A DNA stretch of 28,308 nucleotides from Ophiothrix spiculata (Eukaryota; Echinodermata; Ophiuroidea; Amphilepidida; Ophiotrichidae), in the NCBI GenBank assembly GCA_000969725.1, contig JXSR01S064824.1. One strand, 5' to 3'. The translations under genes and the position numbers were made by a program. How positions within the stretch are numbered: position 1 is the stretch's first letter; each line of letters begins with the position of its first letter. Positions 1 to 11,092 of the stretch are shown here, piece after piece. The notes under the pieces are model-generated. The model made no database searches and was not told the origin of the DNA. It saw only the letters and a list, made by a program, of their open reading frames with translations.

Positions 1-60
1 CCCACCAAATTTCATGAATGTAGGGTGCACGGTTTGTAAAATATGCCATTTAAAGCATTT

Positions 61-199
61 TACGCATAAATTATGCAAATTAGGTACTTTATTAGAATAT
101 TTTGCGCCAAAATTGTTGCTTGATCCAGTTCGGCTCCAGGTCTACCCAGTCATCAAATATCATTAACGTAGGGCATACGGTTTCCGAGATACGCTCCGG
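61..199. repeat. Dispersed repeat, copy matching 27932-28083
   Basis: Direct match of about 140 bases to the other end of the window, at roughly 85% by eye. I do not know its class. Confidence 0.8.
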
Positions 200-550
200 A
201 CGGCGGACACCGGACAGAAAATTGGATCGCTATATGTCTCTTACTGAAAATTTTCAGGCGAGACAAAAATGACAAATAGTCATGTGTTACAATATAACCA
301 ATCAAATGACTAGATTCTATGGATGAGTTATATAAATATAAATACAATATGTGATGACTCATCCTGAAAAGAAACTGATGAAAGTACGCAGCCAAAAATA
401 AAGAAAATACAAATTTTCAGCAGATTTACCTTGATCAATTTCAACAAATAAGGTGTCATTTTAAAGCTTAGAAAATATTGTAACAGATGAAATGATAAAA
501 TGAAAATTGATATCATCTGCAAAGTCCCCCCTTTTGGGATGAGCCATCAC

Positions 551-1215
551 ATATGTGATGACTCACACCGAAAAGGGGGACTTTGCGACGATCTGCAGAC
601 TGAGATATCAGGCTTTAAAGTTGAGAAGTGGTAAAATTCTCGTCTTGGGGTGAATTTGAGATTTTGTGATATTACGAATTTTCAAAGTTTAAAAACCTTC
701 TTACCAAGCCGTTTTCTATTAAAATTGCGAAAAAGATGATTTTATGACAATTTTCTAACACCATGTCAATCTCCTTTTGGCAATTTTGTGATCGGAAGAA
801 AAAACATTCTCGAAAACAGGCTGTTTTCTCAGCTCAAATTTTCACTTCTCTGACCGACTGTCCTAAGTATATAATTAAAGATATGTATCTTGACAATGTC
901 TGTGTCAAATTTGATGATGATTGAGTTCTTCTAAGTACCCGTTGCTAAGGAGATGTTGTGTATAGTTGAATAGTAATCAATAAAATTGATGCTTTCACAA
1001 ACCCAAACTTTTAAAGCCTGTTTTCTCCAATTGCTATTTTTGAAAAGTGATCAACACGCTCTTACTTAAATAGCCATATCTTCGGAACGAATTGTTGTAT
1101 CGAAATTTTTGAGGTACCAAATTACTTATGAAACTGTAAGCTTTCACATGATGCCAAAAACTCAATTTTGATGTCGAAACCAAAGTCCCCCATTTCGGTG
1201 TGAGCCATCACATAT
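551..1215. mobile_element. MITE-like element with ATATGTGATG ends
   Basis: The left end ATATGTGATGACTCACACCG and the inverted right end ATATGTGATGGCTCACACCG continue into a GGGGGACTTTG block on both sides. The left end adjoins another inverted half, so 519-586 also forms a hairpin with GCAAAGTCCCCC stems and the palindromic centre CATCACATATGTGATG (545-560). Confidence 0.6.
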
Positions 1216-1559
1216 AACACAAATAATTGCAAAAACGGTCTGTTTTCTCAGTGGAAATTTGAGTACCGTAGTAGGCTTTATTTCATACTAAAAATAGACT
1301 TTTTTCGGTGAAAATATTTATTTTAAATTTACCATACAACATTTGATATATTCATATAGATATATAGATAATAATATAAACATATGTATGAACAATATAA
1401 TAGTAATACATAGTTTACCATAATTAAATTAGAAAAGTATAGTTATAGGAGGTATCTGATCACTCTCATGACATGGCCATTGGATGAAATGTTATTAGTC
1501 CAAAAATAAACTAATTTGCTCATTTAAAGTGTAATCATGCAAAGATGACTACACCACTT

Positions 1560-1990
1560 CGTCATGTGAGTGCAAGAAAGTCGTATCTGCAATAGCTGCC
1601 ATTTGTCATAAATTTGGATTGCACACTGTCTAATAGGCCTACTGTATAATCTCATACCTGCCAACCTGTAAAAGTAGACTAGTTTGCAACCAAAAGAGTA
1701 GATTATTTTACTAAAAAGTAGATTTTAGACACAAACGTACCAAGAAGTTATGTATTTCAGATTCAGAAATCTTATTTAGTAAGATTTTCTGCCGTCATAA
1801 GCCCAAAAATCTTACTAAATAAGATTAAATCTTACTAGTTGGCAGGCATGTAATCTCCAATCGTGGGTCAGTAGTTCTTGACATAAGACAGGGAATTTTT
1901 GAGGGATTTTTCACATTCTTATGACTAAGCGTGAAATAAAATAACTTAAGGCAGCTATTGCAGATACGACTTTCTTACACTCACATGACG
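1560..1990. mobile_element. MITE with CGTCATG ends, 4-bp duplication, containing a nested insert
   Basis: Inverted ends of about 40 bases begin CGTCATGTGAGTG and contain GTATCTGCAATAGCTGCC. ACTT flanks both sides (1556-1559 and 1991-1994). A second element is inserted at 1654-1849. It lies downstream of the gene. Confidence 0.8.
1654..1849. mobile_element. Nested MITE with ATRCCTGCCAAC ends
   Basis: The ends are ATACCTGCCAAC and, inverted, ATGCCTGCCAAC. They are flanked by ATAATCTC and GTAATCTC (7 of 8 match), which suggests an 8-bp duplication of hAT type. It sits inside the CGTCATG element and is therefore younger. Confidence 0.7.
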
Positions 1991-2248
1991 ACTTCATGTG
2001 TCTTTGCATGTTGAAGTTACGCATGCAAATTTATCCTCATCAATGCAACACAGATATTACCTTTAATGGAAGGATACAGGTATGGGCCGCCTTTAACACC
2101 CCCTGTCAAGCCTCCTCATCATCTGCTCTACGAGATACCCATTTGAAGAGTACTTCAATTCCAAAAGACCATTTTCAAAGTGAGTGGTCCAAAACTGTGT
2201 TTTACATAGAAATTTTCATTCTAATTTTTGCCAATTTACAATTCTAAC

Positions 2249-2551
2249 AGGGTTAGTACACTTTTTCACTTACAAAATTCAAGGACTTTACCAAGAAGAA
2301 TTCAAGGACTTTTCCCCTTATCAGCGGCAGCCGGTAGAATATGTGTCAACAAATTAAATAAATTTGTTTCCGCTCATTTTTGGATAAAAATAATTGCATT
2401 GTTAACTTTTTTGACATATTAACTTTTAACATTTCTGACATTCAAAAATTCCAGGACTTTCAAGGACTTTTTTTGATAAAGTCAGTTTTTCAAGGCCTGG
2501 AAATTTCAAAATAAAATTTAAGGACTTTCAAGGATCCGTACAAACCCTGTC
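2249..2551. mobile_element. MITE with CAGGGTTNGTAC ends
   Basis: The ends are CAGGGTTAGTAC and, inverted, CAGGGTTTGTAC. TCTAA lies on both sides. The interior repeats TTCAAGGACTTT words, a theme common in marine animal MITEs. Confidence 0.55.
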
Positions 2552-2559
2552 TAATAACA

Positions 2560-3740
2560 ATATTTTAATAGAAAAAGGCAGTTCATGTCATAAGACCTCA
2601 AGTTTGAAATTAAAATAATTTCAAAAGATGTTGTTTTTGACCAACATTCAATCCACAAGGCCCTATATCAGGGAAATCATGAATAATTATTTTACTTTTT
2701 TCGAGTCAGGGAAAGATCAGGAAATTTGATAAAAAGGCTCAAAATCAGGAGAAAGTCAGAGAATTTTGATGGGCCCTAATTGTTGAATATCAAAACAACA
2801 TTGGAGACCAAGACCAGGCCTGGATGGAGACTTTTGAAACCTGAGACCAAGACGTTGGAGCACGATTAGGCCAGCAAGTGAGTTGAAATAATTATCATGA
2901 AATTTTGAAACTTAACCCTTTGAACCCTGGCCATTCCACGTGCATCTGTAAGCTGACCCGGGCAACCCAAAAGTTAAAAAACACAATATAAACACAATAT
3001 TTTGATTTTTCTTGCTTTACCTTTTCATTTTACACTAATCTGAAATGTTCCAATAACCAGCATTAACAAAAAATACTATTTATATCGACCAACATATTTG
3101 ACATTTACGTTGTACTCTATGAGTGAAGCCATATTTGTTGAAAATTTGATCAAACTTACGAAAATGTGAGGAATTATTCAGCTCTGTCAAGTAAATAAGA
3201 GCAGAATGGCCGATCAACCATGTGTTCAAAGTTTTATTGATATCTTCCGATATAAACAAGACCATTAGAAATTTTAACTACCCATGCCTGATGACAGACA
3301 CAATCATCAAGTTTCTGACACGTGACCTTGAAGCCGGTAAACCGGCTCATCGGGTATACGGTACATGTACAGGGTCAAAGGGTCAATATACCAGGAAATT
3401 TTGTTTTCTTGAAATGCTTGGAACCCTGAACTACAGAAAATTGATCAAAAATTTGAAAATGTTCAACTCAGAAGGCCATTTTTGGCCAAAATTGTGCAAA
3501 CACCCTTAAAATCAGTTTAAAAGGTGCATTATTGGTATAAAATCAGTTCAGTAGACCCCCAGTCTGTTCTTTGTGCCTAACATACCTATCATTTTCAAAT
3601 TTGATTGCCCCCAGATCATTCAAAAATTGACTTCAAGCCTATCTGTACTAGATTTTTAATGACTCTCTTCCTAAGATTAGTCAATCAAAATTATTTTCAA
3701 AGTCCTTTTTGCACTTTATGTATGAAATGCCAGCAGAATT
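2560..3740. other. Intergenic stretch downstream of the gene
   Basis: I see no gene. Short open frames lack family features. A GGGAAAGTCAGGGAAA-like MITE remnant lies near 2660-2780. Confidence 0.6.
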
Positions 3741-3866
3741 TATAACTCATCCATAGATTCTAGACGTTTGATTGGTAAGATTGTACACATGATCATTTGT
3801 CATTTTTACTATCACTATCATCCGTTTGATAGTCTTTACTATCACTTTCATCCATTTGATAGTATA

Positions 3867-4403
3867 CTGTAAAAGTAGAAATTTTCGCGAGGTTTTTATT
3901 TTCGCGAATCAATCCTCAAACGCGAAAATAAAAACTCGCGAAATATAATGTCTTTTATTGACCAATTAAAGTTTCTCTCAAAATACGTAACAAGCAAAGC
4001 AGTGAATCTGTGCATGTAAAGCTGTTGAATTCGGAAGTTTAATCATTCAGCCTGCTAAATCACGAACGATGTAGATGGTAAATATGAGGCAAATATTTCT
4101 CAAACCAATCATGTGATAGTGAAAAAAGTTGAAAGTACATGTATAATGATATATTTGGCTGTTTAGTTGAAAGAAATGGTCTAGAGACACGTCAATCACT
4201 TTTCTAATCAACTTTCCACACTGTAAAATCTGCCGATAATTGGCGATGAATGTCAAATGAGTGTTGTTAATGGCGACTTGGTAAGCTTACTCGTTGATAT
4301 TATGCAACTCAATTTTGGTAATCGCAAAAATAAAAACTCGCGAAATGTCTGTTACAGGCAAAATCGCGAAAATATCTTCTCGCGAAAATATAGACTTTTA
4401 CAG
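3867..4403. mobile_element. TA-flanked MITE with CTGTAAAAGT ends
   Basis: Inverted ends CTGTAAAAGT are followed on both sides by TTTTCGCGA repeats, and TA flanks the element (3865-3866 and 4404-4405). It is nested in an older inverted pair sharing CTAGAATCTATGGATGAG: an inverted copy near 3743-3810 and a direct copy near 4510-4550. A further copy lies at 270-335. Confidence 0.7.
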
Positions 4404-4553
4404 TATATCGTCTCTTATCGTACTGGATTGAAAACTACAGTGTACACTGTACAGTAGGGACATATTGCTTTCTGCTACATTGGTAATGGGTAAGTATAGT
4501 TTAAAATGTGTTATCAAATTAATGACTAGAATCTATAGATGAGTCATACAAAG

Positions 4554-4722
4554 CAAATATTAACTGCTATATATTCGTGTGATGGTAAAAATATACCATC
4601 CCTCATTGAAAGATTGATTGTTTCATTTCACTCGCCTATCGGCTTGTGAAATGGAACAATCAAACTTTCAATTTGGGATGGTACATTTTTACCATCACAT
4701 GAATATAAGCAGTTAATATTTG
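4554..4722. repeat. Long near-perfect palindrome 1
   Basis: The two arms of about 80 bases match at roughly 85-90%. They start CAAATATTAACTGC and meet at the centre CACTCGCCTATCGGCTTGTG. It would form a long hairpin. Confidence 0.85.
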
Positions 4723-4741
4723 TATAATAGCACATCATTAA

Positions 4742-5299
4742 AGGGGCATTGGACACAATTTTGAAATTTTGTTTGTGGATGATTTACACTTCCTGAATTA
4801 GAAAAAAAAACAGTCAATTACCAGATATCGGGAAAATTTTTATCAAAAAACTCAAAAATTTGAATTTTATTTTATTTGTTGAATTTGGGTATGAGGCTAT
4901 TCTCTAAACGTATTTATTGATGCTATATAATGAGAAACAGCCAAATATTTGTTTGTAAAACATTCCTTTCACATCATAGATTGCAGAAAAATCAAAATAA
5001 ATTTGGAATTTTCATTATATCTTCTGGAAAGGCCAATTCTATAAATTCATCTACAGAGGGCAGTATATCTTCTGGAAAGGCCAATTCTAGAAAATCATCT
5101 ATAGAGGGCAGTATTTATCGTTGTCTACAACGATAATTACAAATAAGAGAATAATTAATTTTTTTAGTATATAGGATTTGAATTTGACAATGAAACTTTG
5201 CATGCAGTCATTATGACCGCTAATACTTCAAATGATGCAAAAATCTCAAAATGTTTGGGGAAAAATTTGGGGATGATGCTGAACTTGTTCAATGCACCT
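4742..5299. mobile_element. TTAA-flanked non-autonomous element (copy 1)
   Basis: It is flanked by TTAA on both sides (4738-4741 and 5300-5303). The ends are AGGGGCATTGGACA and, inverted, AGGTGCATTGAACA. The interior matches copy 2 along nearly its whole length and holds a small hairpin (TATCGTTGTCTACAACGATA at 5115-5134). TTAA targets suit piggyBac or Kolobok-type elements. It overlaps the probable 3' UTR of the gene. Confidence 0.82.
4913..4918 (-). terminator. Candidate polyadenylation signal AATAAA
   Basis: This is the first AATAAA I find downstream of the stop codon on the minus strand, about 450 bases away. It lies inside a TTAA-flanked mobile element, so the transcript end may have been supplied by the insertion. 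An ATTAAA or weaker signal closer in could be used instead. Confidence 0.25.
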
Positions 5300-5370
5300 T
5301 TAAATCAGTTATGTGACTATAGCTCCTGGCATAAAAAAGGAGTTCTCCATTTTAAAAATACAAAGAACTA

Positions 5371-6227
5371 TCATGCAGTTATTTTTTCTTTTGTTTTCTT
5401 ACGATTATAAACAAATATTGTTTCACAATCTCTTAGAACCATCAAAGCGCCCCCTGGAGAAAAGAACAAGTCACTGAACCAATCCACTAGTCCATCAATG
5501 CACTGCAGAAACTCTCCAGTAGGGCTATACTGATGTACGTGCATGCTACTATCACTGGATATAGTCGAACTTGCAAGATATATGTTGTCTTCCTCATCAC
5601 ATGTAATTCCCGCCATATGACTAATCTTTTCAGATTTTCTTGGTGTGAATCGAAATATTTCCTTACCGGTGTAATCTATTGCGACAATTTTCCATATCGG
5701 ACAAATGGACGCACGACAAATGAGCAATATTTGCTTCTTGTTATTACTAGCCATGCCATTCACATAGTGTTCCTTCAGATATTTGACGGTGCGAATCACG
5801 CTCCCATCAGGGCAACTGAAGATTGTTATCATCTCACGAGACTTATCAGCGACCATTAAATTATCTTCTTTATCCAACGACATACATTCTAATTCCGCCT
5901 TCATGCCTGCATCATCATCGGGTTTCAAGGTATCAAAATTATGAAGATATTTGGCCTCCATGTCAAATACCCAGATACATGAGCTGTGGAAGCACCTAAC
6001 AAACACATAGCCCAGGGGTGAAGCGATGATACCGGACATAGAATGCTTACGGAGTGACTCCGGAGTCTCCAGTGTGGCTTGAAGTTTCCCATCGCTACTC
6101 AGATGATACATATCTTGATCTATTGCGATTATATCTCCATTGGAGCAACAGCAAAACCTAAAAATACCATCAGTCGGAAAGTGCTTATGTACGACTTGGA
6201 TTTCTCTGTCTAGCAACCAGTCTGATC
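5371..6227 (-). CDS. Terminal exon: NHL/TRIM-type beta-propeller and stop codon
   Basis: The last coding exon starts phase 1 after CTTTCAG and runs 284 codons to TGA at 5371-5373. It opens GSDWLLDREIQVVHKHFPTD. Repeating blades follow: GDIIAIDQDMYHLSSDGKL, GYVFVRCFHSSCIWVFDMEA, DNLMVADKSREMITIFSCPD, GKEIFRFTP, DNIYLASSTISS, and HVHQYSPTGEFLQCIDGLVD. The GD/DN-(I/L)-(I/V/Y)-(A/V)-D pattern and the Y-SPTGEF blade are typical of the NHL-like propellers found at the C-terminus of TRIM proteins in marine invertebrates. Such propellers bind RNA or protein ligands. No RING or B-box occurs in the window, so this is not a standard TRIM. It ends in a basic KKTKEKITA tail. A tetranucleotide repeat sits 10-30 bases upstream of the acceptor. 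Confidence 0.9.
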
Positions 6228-6251
6228 CTGAAAGAAATGTATATAAATTCA

Positions 6252-6273
6252 ATCAATCAATCAATCAATCAAT
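6252..6273. repeat. (AATC)n microsatellite next to a splice acceptor
   Basis: About five tetranucleotide copies lie some 25 bases upstream of the propeller exon. It may be the tail of a decayed SINE like the one at 17531. Confidence 0.8.
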
Positions 6274-7285
6274 GATACACAGTACAGCCCGGGTTGCAAT
6301 GATAAGCATAAAAACAATGTTTCCATTTATAGGCAAAATGGAAATGTATTGGACAAAGTAAACAAAATTTCAAGGTAGTGGTTACATTCACAAACAATAG
6401 GGCCCTGGACTCTGGGTTTTTGTTTACACTTTCCAATAATTTTTTGTTTGGCCTATTATAGTACAGGTTTGAATTAAAGGTATACTTATTGATAGACCGA
6501 TAGATAGATAGACATGATCATGGTTAGATAAACCCAGGCACTGCGTGCATGGGTTAAAAACCCAAAAGTATACAGCTTCCGGAAAAAAAACTCTGTCGTC
6601 AGTAAGTTTTAAAAAATCTGATCCCACCTGTTAGAAATCTTCTCATAGGCCTACTTATGTCACAAAGCCAAAGTCTCTGCTTGTCAACTCGATCTGCACA
6701 ATTTTTAATAAATGTTTAGTAACTCTAGAATTAACAAGATGGTTCGTGAACCAGTAGTCTCGCCTGCTTTATCGACCACCTACTGCATCATTTACTTAAA
6801 TTTTTGTTTATATTTAAATTAAACCTTAAAGGCACAGTTAACCCCTCATTTCCTGGAATATTTGATGCTTTGTAACCGATAAGTAAATCCATATAAAAGT
6901 ATACATTTCTAGATGTGGATTTTCAAGTAGAAGATGATGGTTAGGTCAGTTTTGGACCAAAATGTATGATTTTGGACCAAGGTCCAAAAACCCTTGTTCT
7001 TGGACCACTATATTTGTAAACAACCTAATTAAATTTTGAAAAAATAAAAGTTGGACCTCTTATGCTTTTTAGAATCTAGAAACATGTGTTTATAGGAACG
7101 CATTTCTCAAATTTTTGATTTTTGCCTTACTTTTTGAAATACAGTCAATGACCTTCGTGGCCAAATCTGAACTTGAACTTGTTAACTATTGGCCATCAAG
7201 ACCCCATTTAAGATATAGATAGTTTACAGGTTCGGTTAAGGGTCACAACAGTCCTCTACACAAACTCCTAGAATAACCAACTAAC

Positions 7286-7381
7286 CTTCTGTATCTGTAT
7301 TATAGGCATCAGACTGCGATATCGTTCTGTTGCATTCTTTATTTGCTTGACAGGTCTTCGCAAGCTCGACTTCATTGCGTT
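7286..7381 (-). CDS. Exon: 32-codon cysteine-containing linker
   Basis: A short exon (phase 1 to 1) with acceptor TTCCTTATAG and donor GAAG|GTTAGT. It encodes RNEVELAKTCQANKECNRTI and then SQSDAYNTDTE. It joins the domain exon before it and the propeller exon after it in frame. The peptide is polar, with two cysteines five residues apart, and looks like a helical or flexible linker. No family is recognised. Support comes from the open frame, both splice sites and matching phases; a chance open stretch of this length is possible, so confidence is moderate. Confidence 0.55.
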
Positions 7382-7428
7382 CTATAAGGAAAGATAATGG
7401 CATAATAAGATGACCTTGTTGAGACTTA

Positions 7429-8091
7429 GGCTGTGTTCACACATTAACAGTCATGACTAGTCATAACCCAGTGGGCACAAATTTACTTCTCAAAGTTGAA
7501 TCAAAGTTGATTCAACGTTGATACCTCAACTTCTCAACCTTCTCAACGTTGATATTTGGTTGAGAAATGAGTTGAATTTGTAACAATGATCAACCAAAAT
7601 TCAACTTTCTCAACTGAAATTCAACTATAATTCAACCAAAATTCAACCATCTCAACCTCATTTTAACCAAAATTTCAATAGTAGAATTATGGTTGATTTG
7701 ACATTGAGCTATCAACTTTGTGGTTGATTTGAAGTTGAGATATAAACGTTGATAAAAGGTTGAATTAAGGTTGAAATTGTGATTAATATTTGGTTGATTT
7801 GAGGTTGAGATGGTTGAATTTTGGTTGAACTGTGGTTGAATTGAAGTTGAGATATCAACTTTTATTGATGAATTATAGTTGATTTTAAGTTGAAATATCA
7901 ACTAATTTCTCAACCAAATATCAACGTTGAGAAATGGTTTAGAAGTTTATTTGTGCCAACTGGGAACTAGTCATGACTTAGTAGTTGCGTTCACACTGGG
8001 ACACGACTCGCGCGTGCGTCAGTTTTGGTCACGAGCCAGAAACTTTCTATAATTGCTTTCACACTGGGAATTCTCCTGTGTGAACACACCC
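7429..8091. mobile_element. TTA-flanked MITE split by a nested element
   Basis: The ends are GGCTGTGTTCACAC and, inverted, GGGTGTGTTCACAC. TTA flanks both sides (7426-7428 and 8092-8094), as in PIF/Harbinger elements. About 165 bases remain once the insert at 7467-7964 is removed. Confidence 0.72.
7467..7964. mobile_element. Nested GTTGA-rich element with CCCAGT ends
   Basis: The ends are CCCAGTGGGCACAAAT and, inverted, CCCAGTTGGCACAAAT. The interior consists of degenerate CAACTT/GGTTGA words, first mostly in one orientation and then in the other, so single strands would fold back. An Asn/Ser/Ile-rich open frame at 7632-7901 is a by-product. The target duplication is unclear because the flank (ATGACTAGTCAT) is itself palindromic. 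Confidence 0.7.
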
Positions 8092-8183
8092 TTAAATTAA
8101 AAAAATAACATAACAAAAACTTTCAAAGTGCATTTCACTACTTTTCAACATGTAGTTCCCAATATAGCAAAAAATATTTCATA

Positions 8184-8662
8184 ACCATGAGGGAGATTCC
8201 AGACCTCAGGCCCGGACCTTGTATAATGGCATCGTCGGCTATGGAGCTCAAATTGGGGTATTTGGGTACATTCAGTTCCCGCTAAAATCAACACTGGGTA
8301 TTGGAATTCAGTTGCGTGTAGAGACCATAGATTAACAGGGGAGATACAAGGCATGCCGCCATTTTTATTCCGGTATGGAGACAAAATTGGGGGTATTCGG
8401 GTGTTTGCCGATAGCTTGCCAATGATGCATCGCACTTTGTCATAATGCGCGAATATTGAAACACGCTTTGCATGCATGTTGGCGTATCATTCGCGTATTA
8501 TTTGCGCAGGTTGTCTCTACGCGTAACCAAGTCTTGGCACTCGGAGTTGATTTTGGCAGGAGACGAGTGGACCCGAATACCCCCAATTTGAGCTCCATGG
8601 CTGACGACGCCATTAACACGGGCCGGTATACAAAGCATGGTATCTCCCCTTTAAATCTATGG
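8184..8662. repeat. Inverted repeat element with three copies of one unit
   Basis: A unit running from ACCATAG through GGGGAGATAC to GGAGCTCAAATTGGGG and TATTCGGGT occurs at 8184-8272 and 8323-8402 in one orientation and at 8565-8662 inverted. The outer two form terminal inverted repeats of about 90 bases. Confidence 0.7.
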
Positions 8663-9764
8663 TAGAGACAAACAGTAGAAAAAATACTTTTGGATTGTAA
8701 TGAAAATATATGTTACTAATTAGTAGCCATTTTGGACCTCAATTTTAGTGCCATTTTGAATTTGAATTAATGACTAAATTTGAGGTCACATATTCTTGAT
8801 TTACCACTTTGCTAGCTCTGTTGCTTTCTATTATTCATGATATTATGCATTTTAAAGGCTGTAATGAAAATATTCTACTTAAGCACCCCATTTTGCAATG
8901 GAAGCCATTTTGAATTTAAAATATTCAAAGTACCTAATTTTAGTTTTTAAGCCATATGCTTTAGGGACTACTTCACACTTACAAGTCTTTTATAATAACT
9001 GGTCAAAAAAGTTGTCTTAAGGCATTTAATTACAAAAAATATCATCACAATCATCAAAAAAACTGGGCCAAAAAAACATACACGATTTTCTACATCTCTG
9101 GTTGATGCTTCTCTCAACCAGCGCCTGGCCTATAAAGGATGATCGCAATGATAAGTTCCTACCTAAAGAATCTGTTTATTTTTTCTCAGGTAATAGATTA
9201 GTCTAAACTTCAAAATTCAGCAATAAAAAAAATGAGCGTCACTGACCATCGATCTAAGCATGCTTTAACATCATACATGATGACGTCATTTTCTGTTAAA
9301 TGGACTTTAACTTTAAAACTGAAAGCATTAGGTTACATGACATAATTAACTTTTTTTTATCTGTTCTGTGTTATGAAACCAAATTTTGACATTTCAAGTG
9401 AGGATAATTGTTTTTTAGATTTAACCCCCATGTAATTTCATCTCCAGCTATCATTTTTAAAACAGTCGGTGACCTCATTATTTTTTCTCATATTTCACTT
9501 GACATTCTCAAATGACAAACCAAAAATTAAATTCTGTAGGTAGCAAAATCATCATTTTGTGGTATAGGAAACCACACGTAAGAAGTTTTATCACTGAAGG
9601 CGCGTTGATTAGAGAGCACTGGTAACTATTCGCGCTATATTCGGTGTTGTTTGGCATTTATCAGGAAGACAATGCGTAAAAAACAAGTGCGCGTATTGTG
9701 CTTTGTGTATAAAATGCAAATAGTAAGCTTAGATACCGCTTTTGTGAGATTTGGGCCCGAAATT
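8663..9764. other. Intron stretch
   Basis: No exon is visible. A degenerate direct duplication of about 165 bases is present (GTAATGAAAATAT near 8698 and 8861, each followed by GCCATTTTGAATTT). A TGACGTCA palindrome lies near 9283. Confidence 0.5.
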
Positions 9765-9794
9765 ATGCTCCCGGAGCAGCTGCTCCGGGAGCAT
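9765..9794. repeat. Perfect 30-bp palindrome
   Basis: ATGCTCCCGGAGCAG is followed directly by its exact reverse complement. It is GC-rich in an AT-rich intron. Confidence 0.95.
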
Positions 9795-9889
9795 GTTCCA
9801 GGAGTTTGTTTAAATATTATTTCAAAATTATCCGTGTCACTGACCAACAACCATAACACTGCCATAAAAGAAAAAAATCTTTAGGCTGA

Positions 9890-10113
9890 TAGCCAAGGAT
9901 AACCCAAGAAGCCTCTAATGAAGCTTATTTCCATTGGGGTCCTAGATCTTTCTTTAATATTCAGTTTTAGTGCAGGAGGAAAACCGGAGGACCCGTAGAA
10001 AAACCTGCGGAAGCGAGCATGGACTGAAAACCAAATGCATATATGCAGGGCCTCGAACCCAGGACCTCATTGGTGCAAAGTGAGGGAAATACTGCTACAC
10101 TAATCTGCTTCCA
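9890..10113 (-). mobile_element. tRNA-derived SINE, near full length
   Basis: Read on the minus strand it opens with a tRNA-like head holding a B box (GGGTTCGAGG, complement of 10050-10059). A body with CTCCGGTTTTCCTCC follows, then a tail with GACCCCAATGGAAATAAGC before a T/A-rich end. A 5'-truncated piece of the same tail lies at 26690-26752 on the same strand. It sits in the intron between the 417-base exon and the 32-codon exon. Confidence 0.7.
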
Positions 10114-10234
10114 CATCTGTTGGTGAAAATTAACACCGCGATCATCTTTAATGAGTAACCATAAGTAGATTTACACAGTGAAGTGCAGAAACTGTGAAAT
10201 ACACAAATACTCATCATACATATATGGTTGAATC

Positions 10235-10557
10235 CAAGCCCGTAGCCAGGGGGGGGGGATGCGGTGGGGGCGCCGCATCCTACTCCCAACCTTGACAATG
10301 TACAAAAAAGGTCCACAAAAATTCCATTAATGTCCACCTAAAGCACCAAAACATGTAAATGAAGGTCGTTTCTTAATAAAATACTACACAAAATGCTTGT
10401 AAAGCTACTGATAACCCCCTTTTTTTCTTTTTTGCTTGTCACTTTGTCAAAACTACTTAAATTAGTTTAGGGTCGACCAAAACAGAAATTTGTCCTTGAA
10501 AAGGTCCACTTTTTGAAAATCCGCACCCCACTTGAAAAAATCCTGGCTACGGGCCTG
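10235..10557. mobile_element. Non-autonomous transposon, 8-bp target duplication (copy 1)
   Basis: Termini are CAAGCCCGTAGCCAGG and, inverted, CAGGCCCGTAGCCAGG. The 8-base duplication GTTGAATC flanks it exactly (10227-10234 and 10558-10565). An 8-bp duplication with CA-starting ends suits hAT or P-type elements. It lies in the intron between the 417-base exon and the 32-codon exon; an open frame inside it is spurious. Confidence 0.85.
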
Positions 10558-10675
10558 GTTGAATCCATTTAAATCAAATTTGAAACTTAAAGACTCTTTA
10601 GACGTGATCTTCAATGTCAAACTGAAATATTAAATTCTGAGATATAGACCATGCTCTGTAAGCATAAAGCCTTAC

Positions 10676-11092
10676 CTATTTCTTCATATCTATCAATCAC
10701 CGTTTGTAATTCCTGCTCATCAATTGTAGCCCTGACGCCAAGATCTTCTATATCTTCATCACCAAACACCCACTTGGTCACGAAAATAGTCTCCAGTTCC
10801 CGTCCAACTTTACCATCGTTGACATCATACCGAAAGTTCTTCAATGCTTTTGAACTCTGAACTTTGAAAAACAAGTCCAAGGACTCTTCAGCTGCTTCAA
10901 ATTGTTGTAACAGACAACTATGACGATTGTGCTCGTAGTGAAGGTGCAGGACATTATTGATAACGTTGGATAAAATCTGAGGCTTTGTCATGGCATCAAA
11001 GAGTGTATGGGTGTGGCAAAGTGCTGTGTCATTGTCCATTGTTGCGTTTGTATTTTTGTAATACGTCTGTACTTGGAGTTTGACAGTTGGTG
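10676..11092 (-). CDS. Exon: alpha/beta domain, possibly TRADD-N-like
   Basis: A 139-codon exon (phase 1 to 1) bounded by a strong pyrimidine tract plus CACAG and by ATAG|GTAAGG. The first 60 residues (APTVKLQVQTYYKNTNATMD, then a His/Leu-rich helical part around MTKPQILSNVINNVLHLHYE) precede a compact region of about 70 residues. That region reads SLDLFFKVQSSKALKNFRYD, VNDGKVGRELETIFVTKWVF, then LGVRATIDEQELQTVIDRYE. The order strand, helix, Gly turn, helix, strand, helix resembles the ferredoxin-like TRADD-N domains reported in animal apoptosis and immunity proteins. That match is from memory of the pattern and unverified. Next to a CARD-like exon it would fit a signalling adaptor. Confidence 0.72.

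Noticed and set aside
5533-5859. Plus-strand open frame of 108 codons
   Set aside because: It is antisense to the propeller exon, which has clear protein similarity on the other strand.
7632-7901. Asn/Ser/Ile-rich minus-strand open frame
   Set aside because: It is a by-product of GTTGA/TCAAC words in a nested mobile element.
8145-8477. Minus-strand open frame of 110 codons
   Set aside because: It lies in a three-unit inverted repeat element and has no known domain.
9651-9884. Overlapping open frames on both strands
   Set aside because: They flank a perfect palindrome, which keeps both strands open; there is no domain or splice evidence.
10040-10113. tRNA gene
   Set aside because: Only a SINE head with a B box is present; no cloverleaf can be drawn and a SINE body follows.
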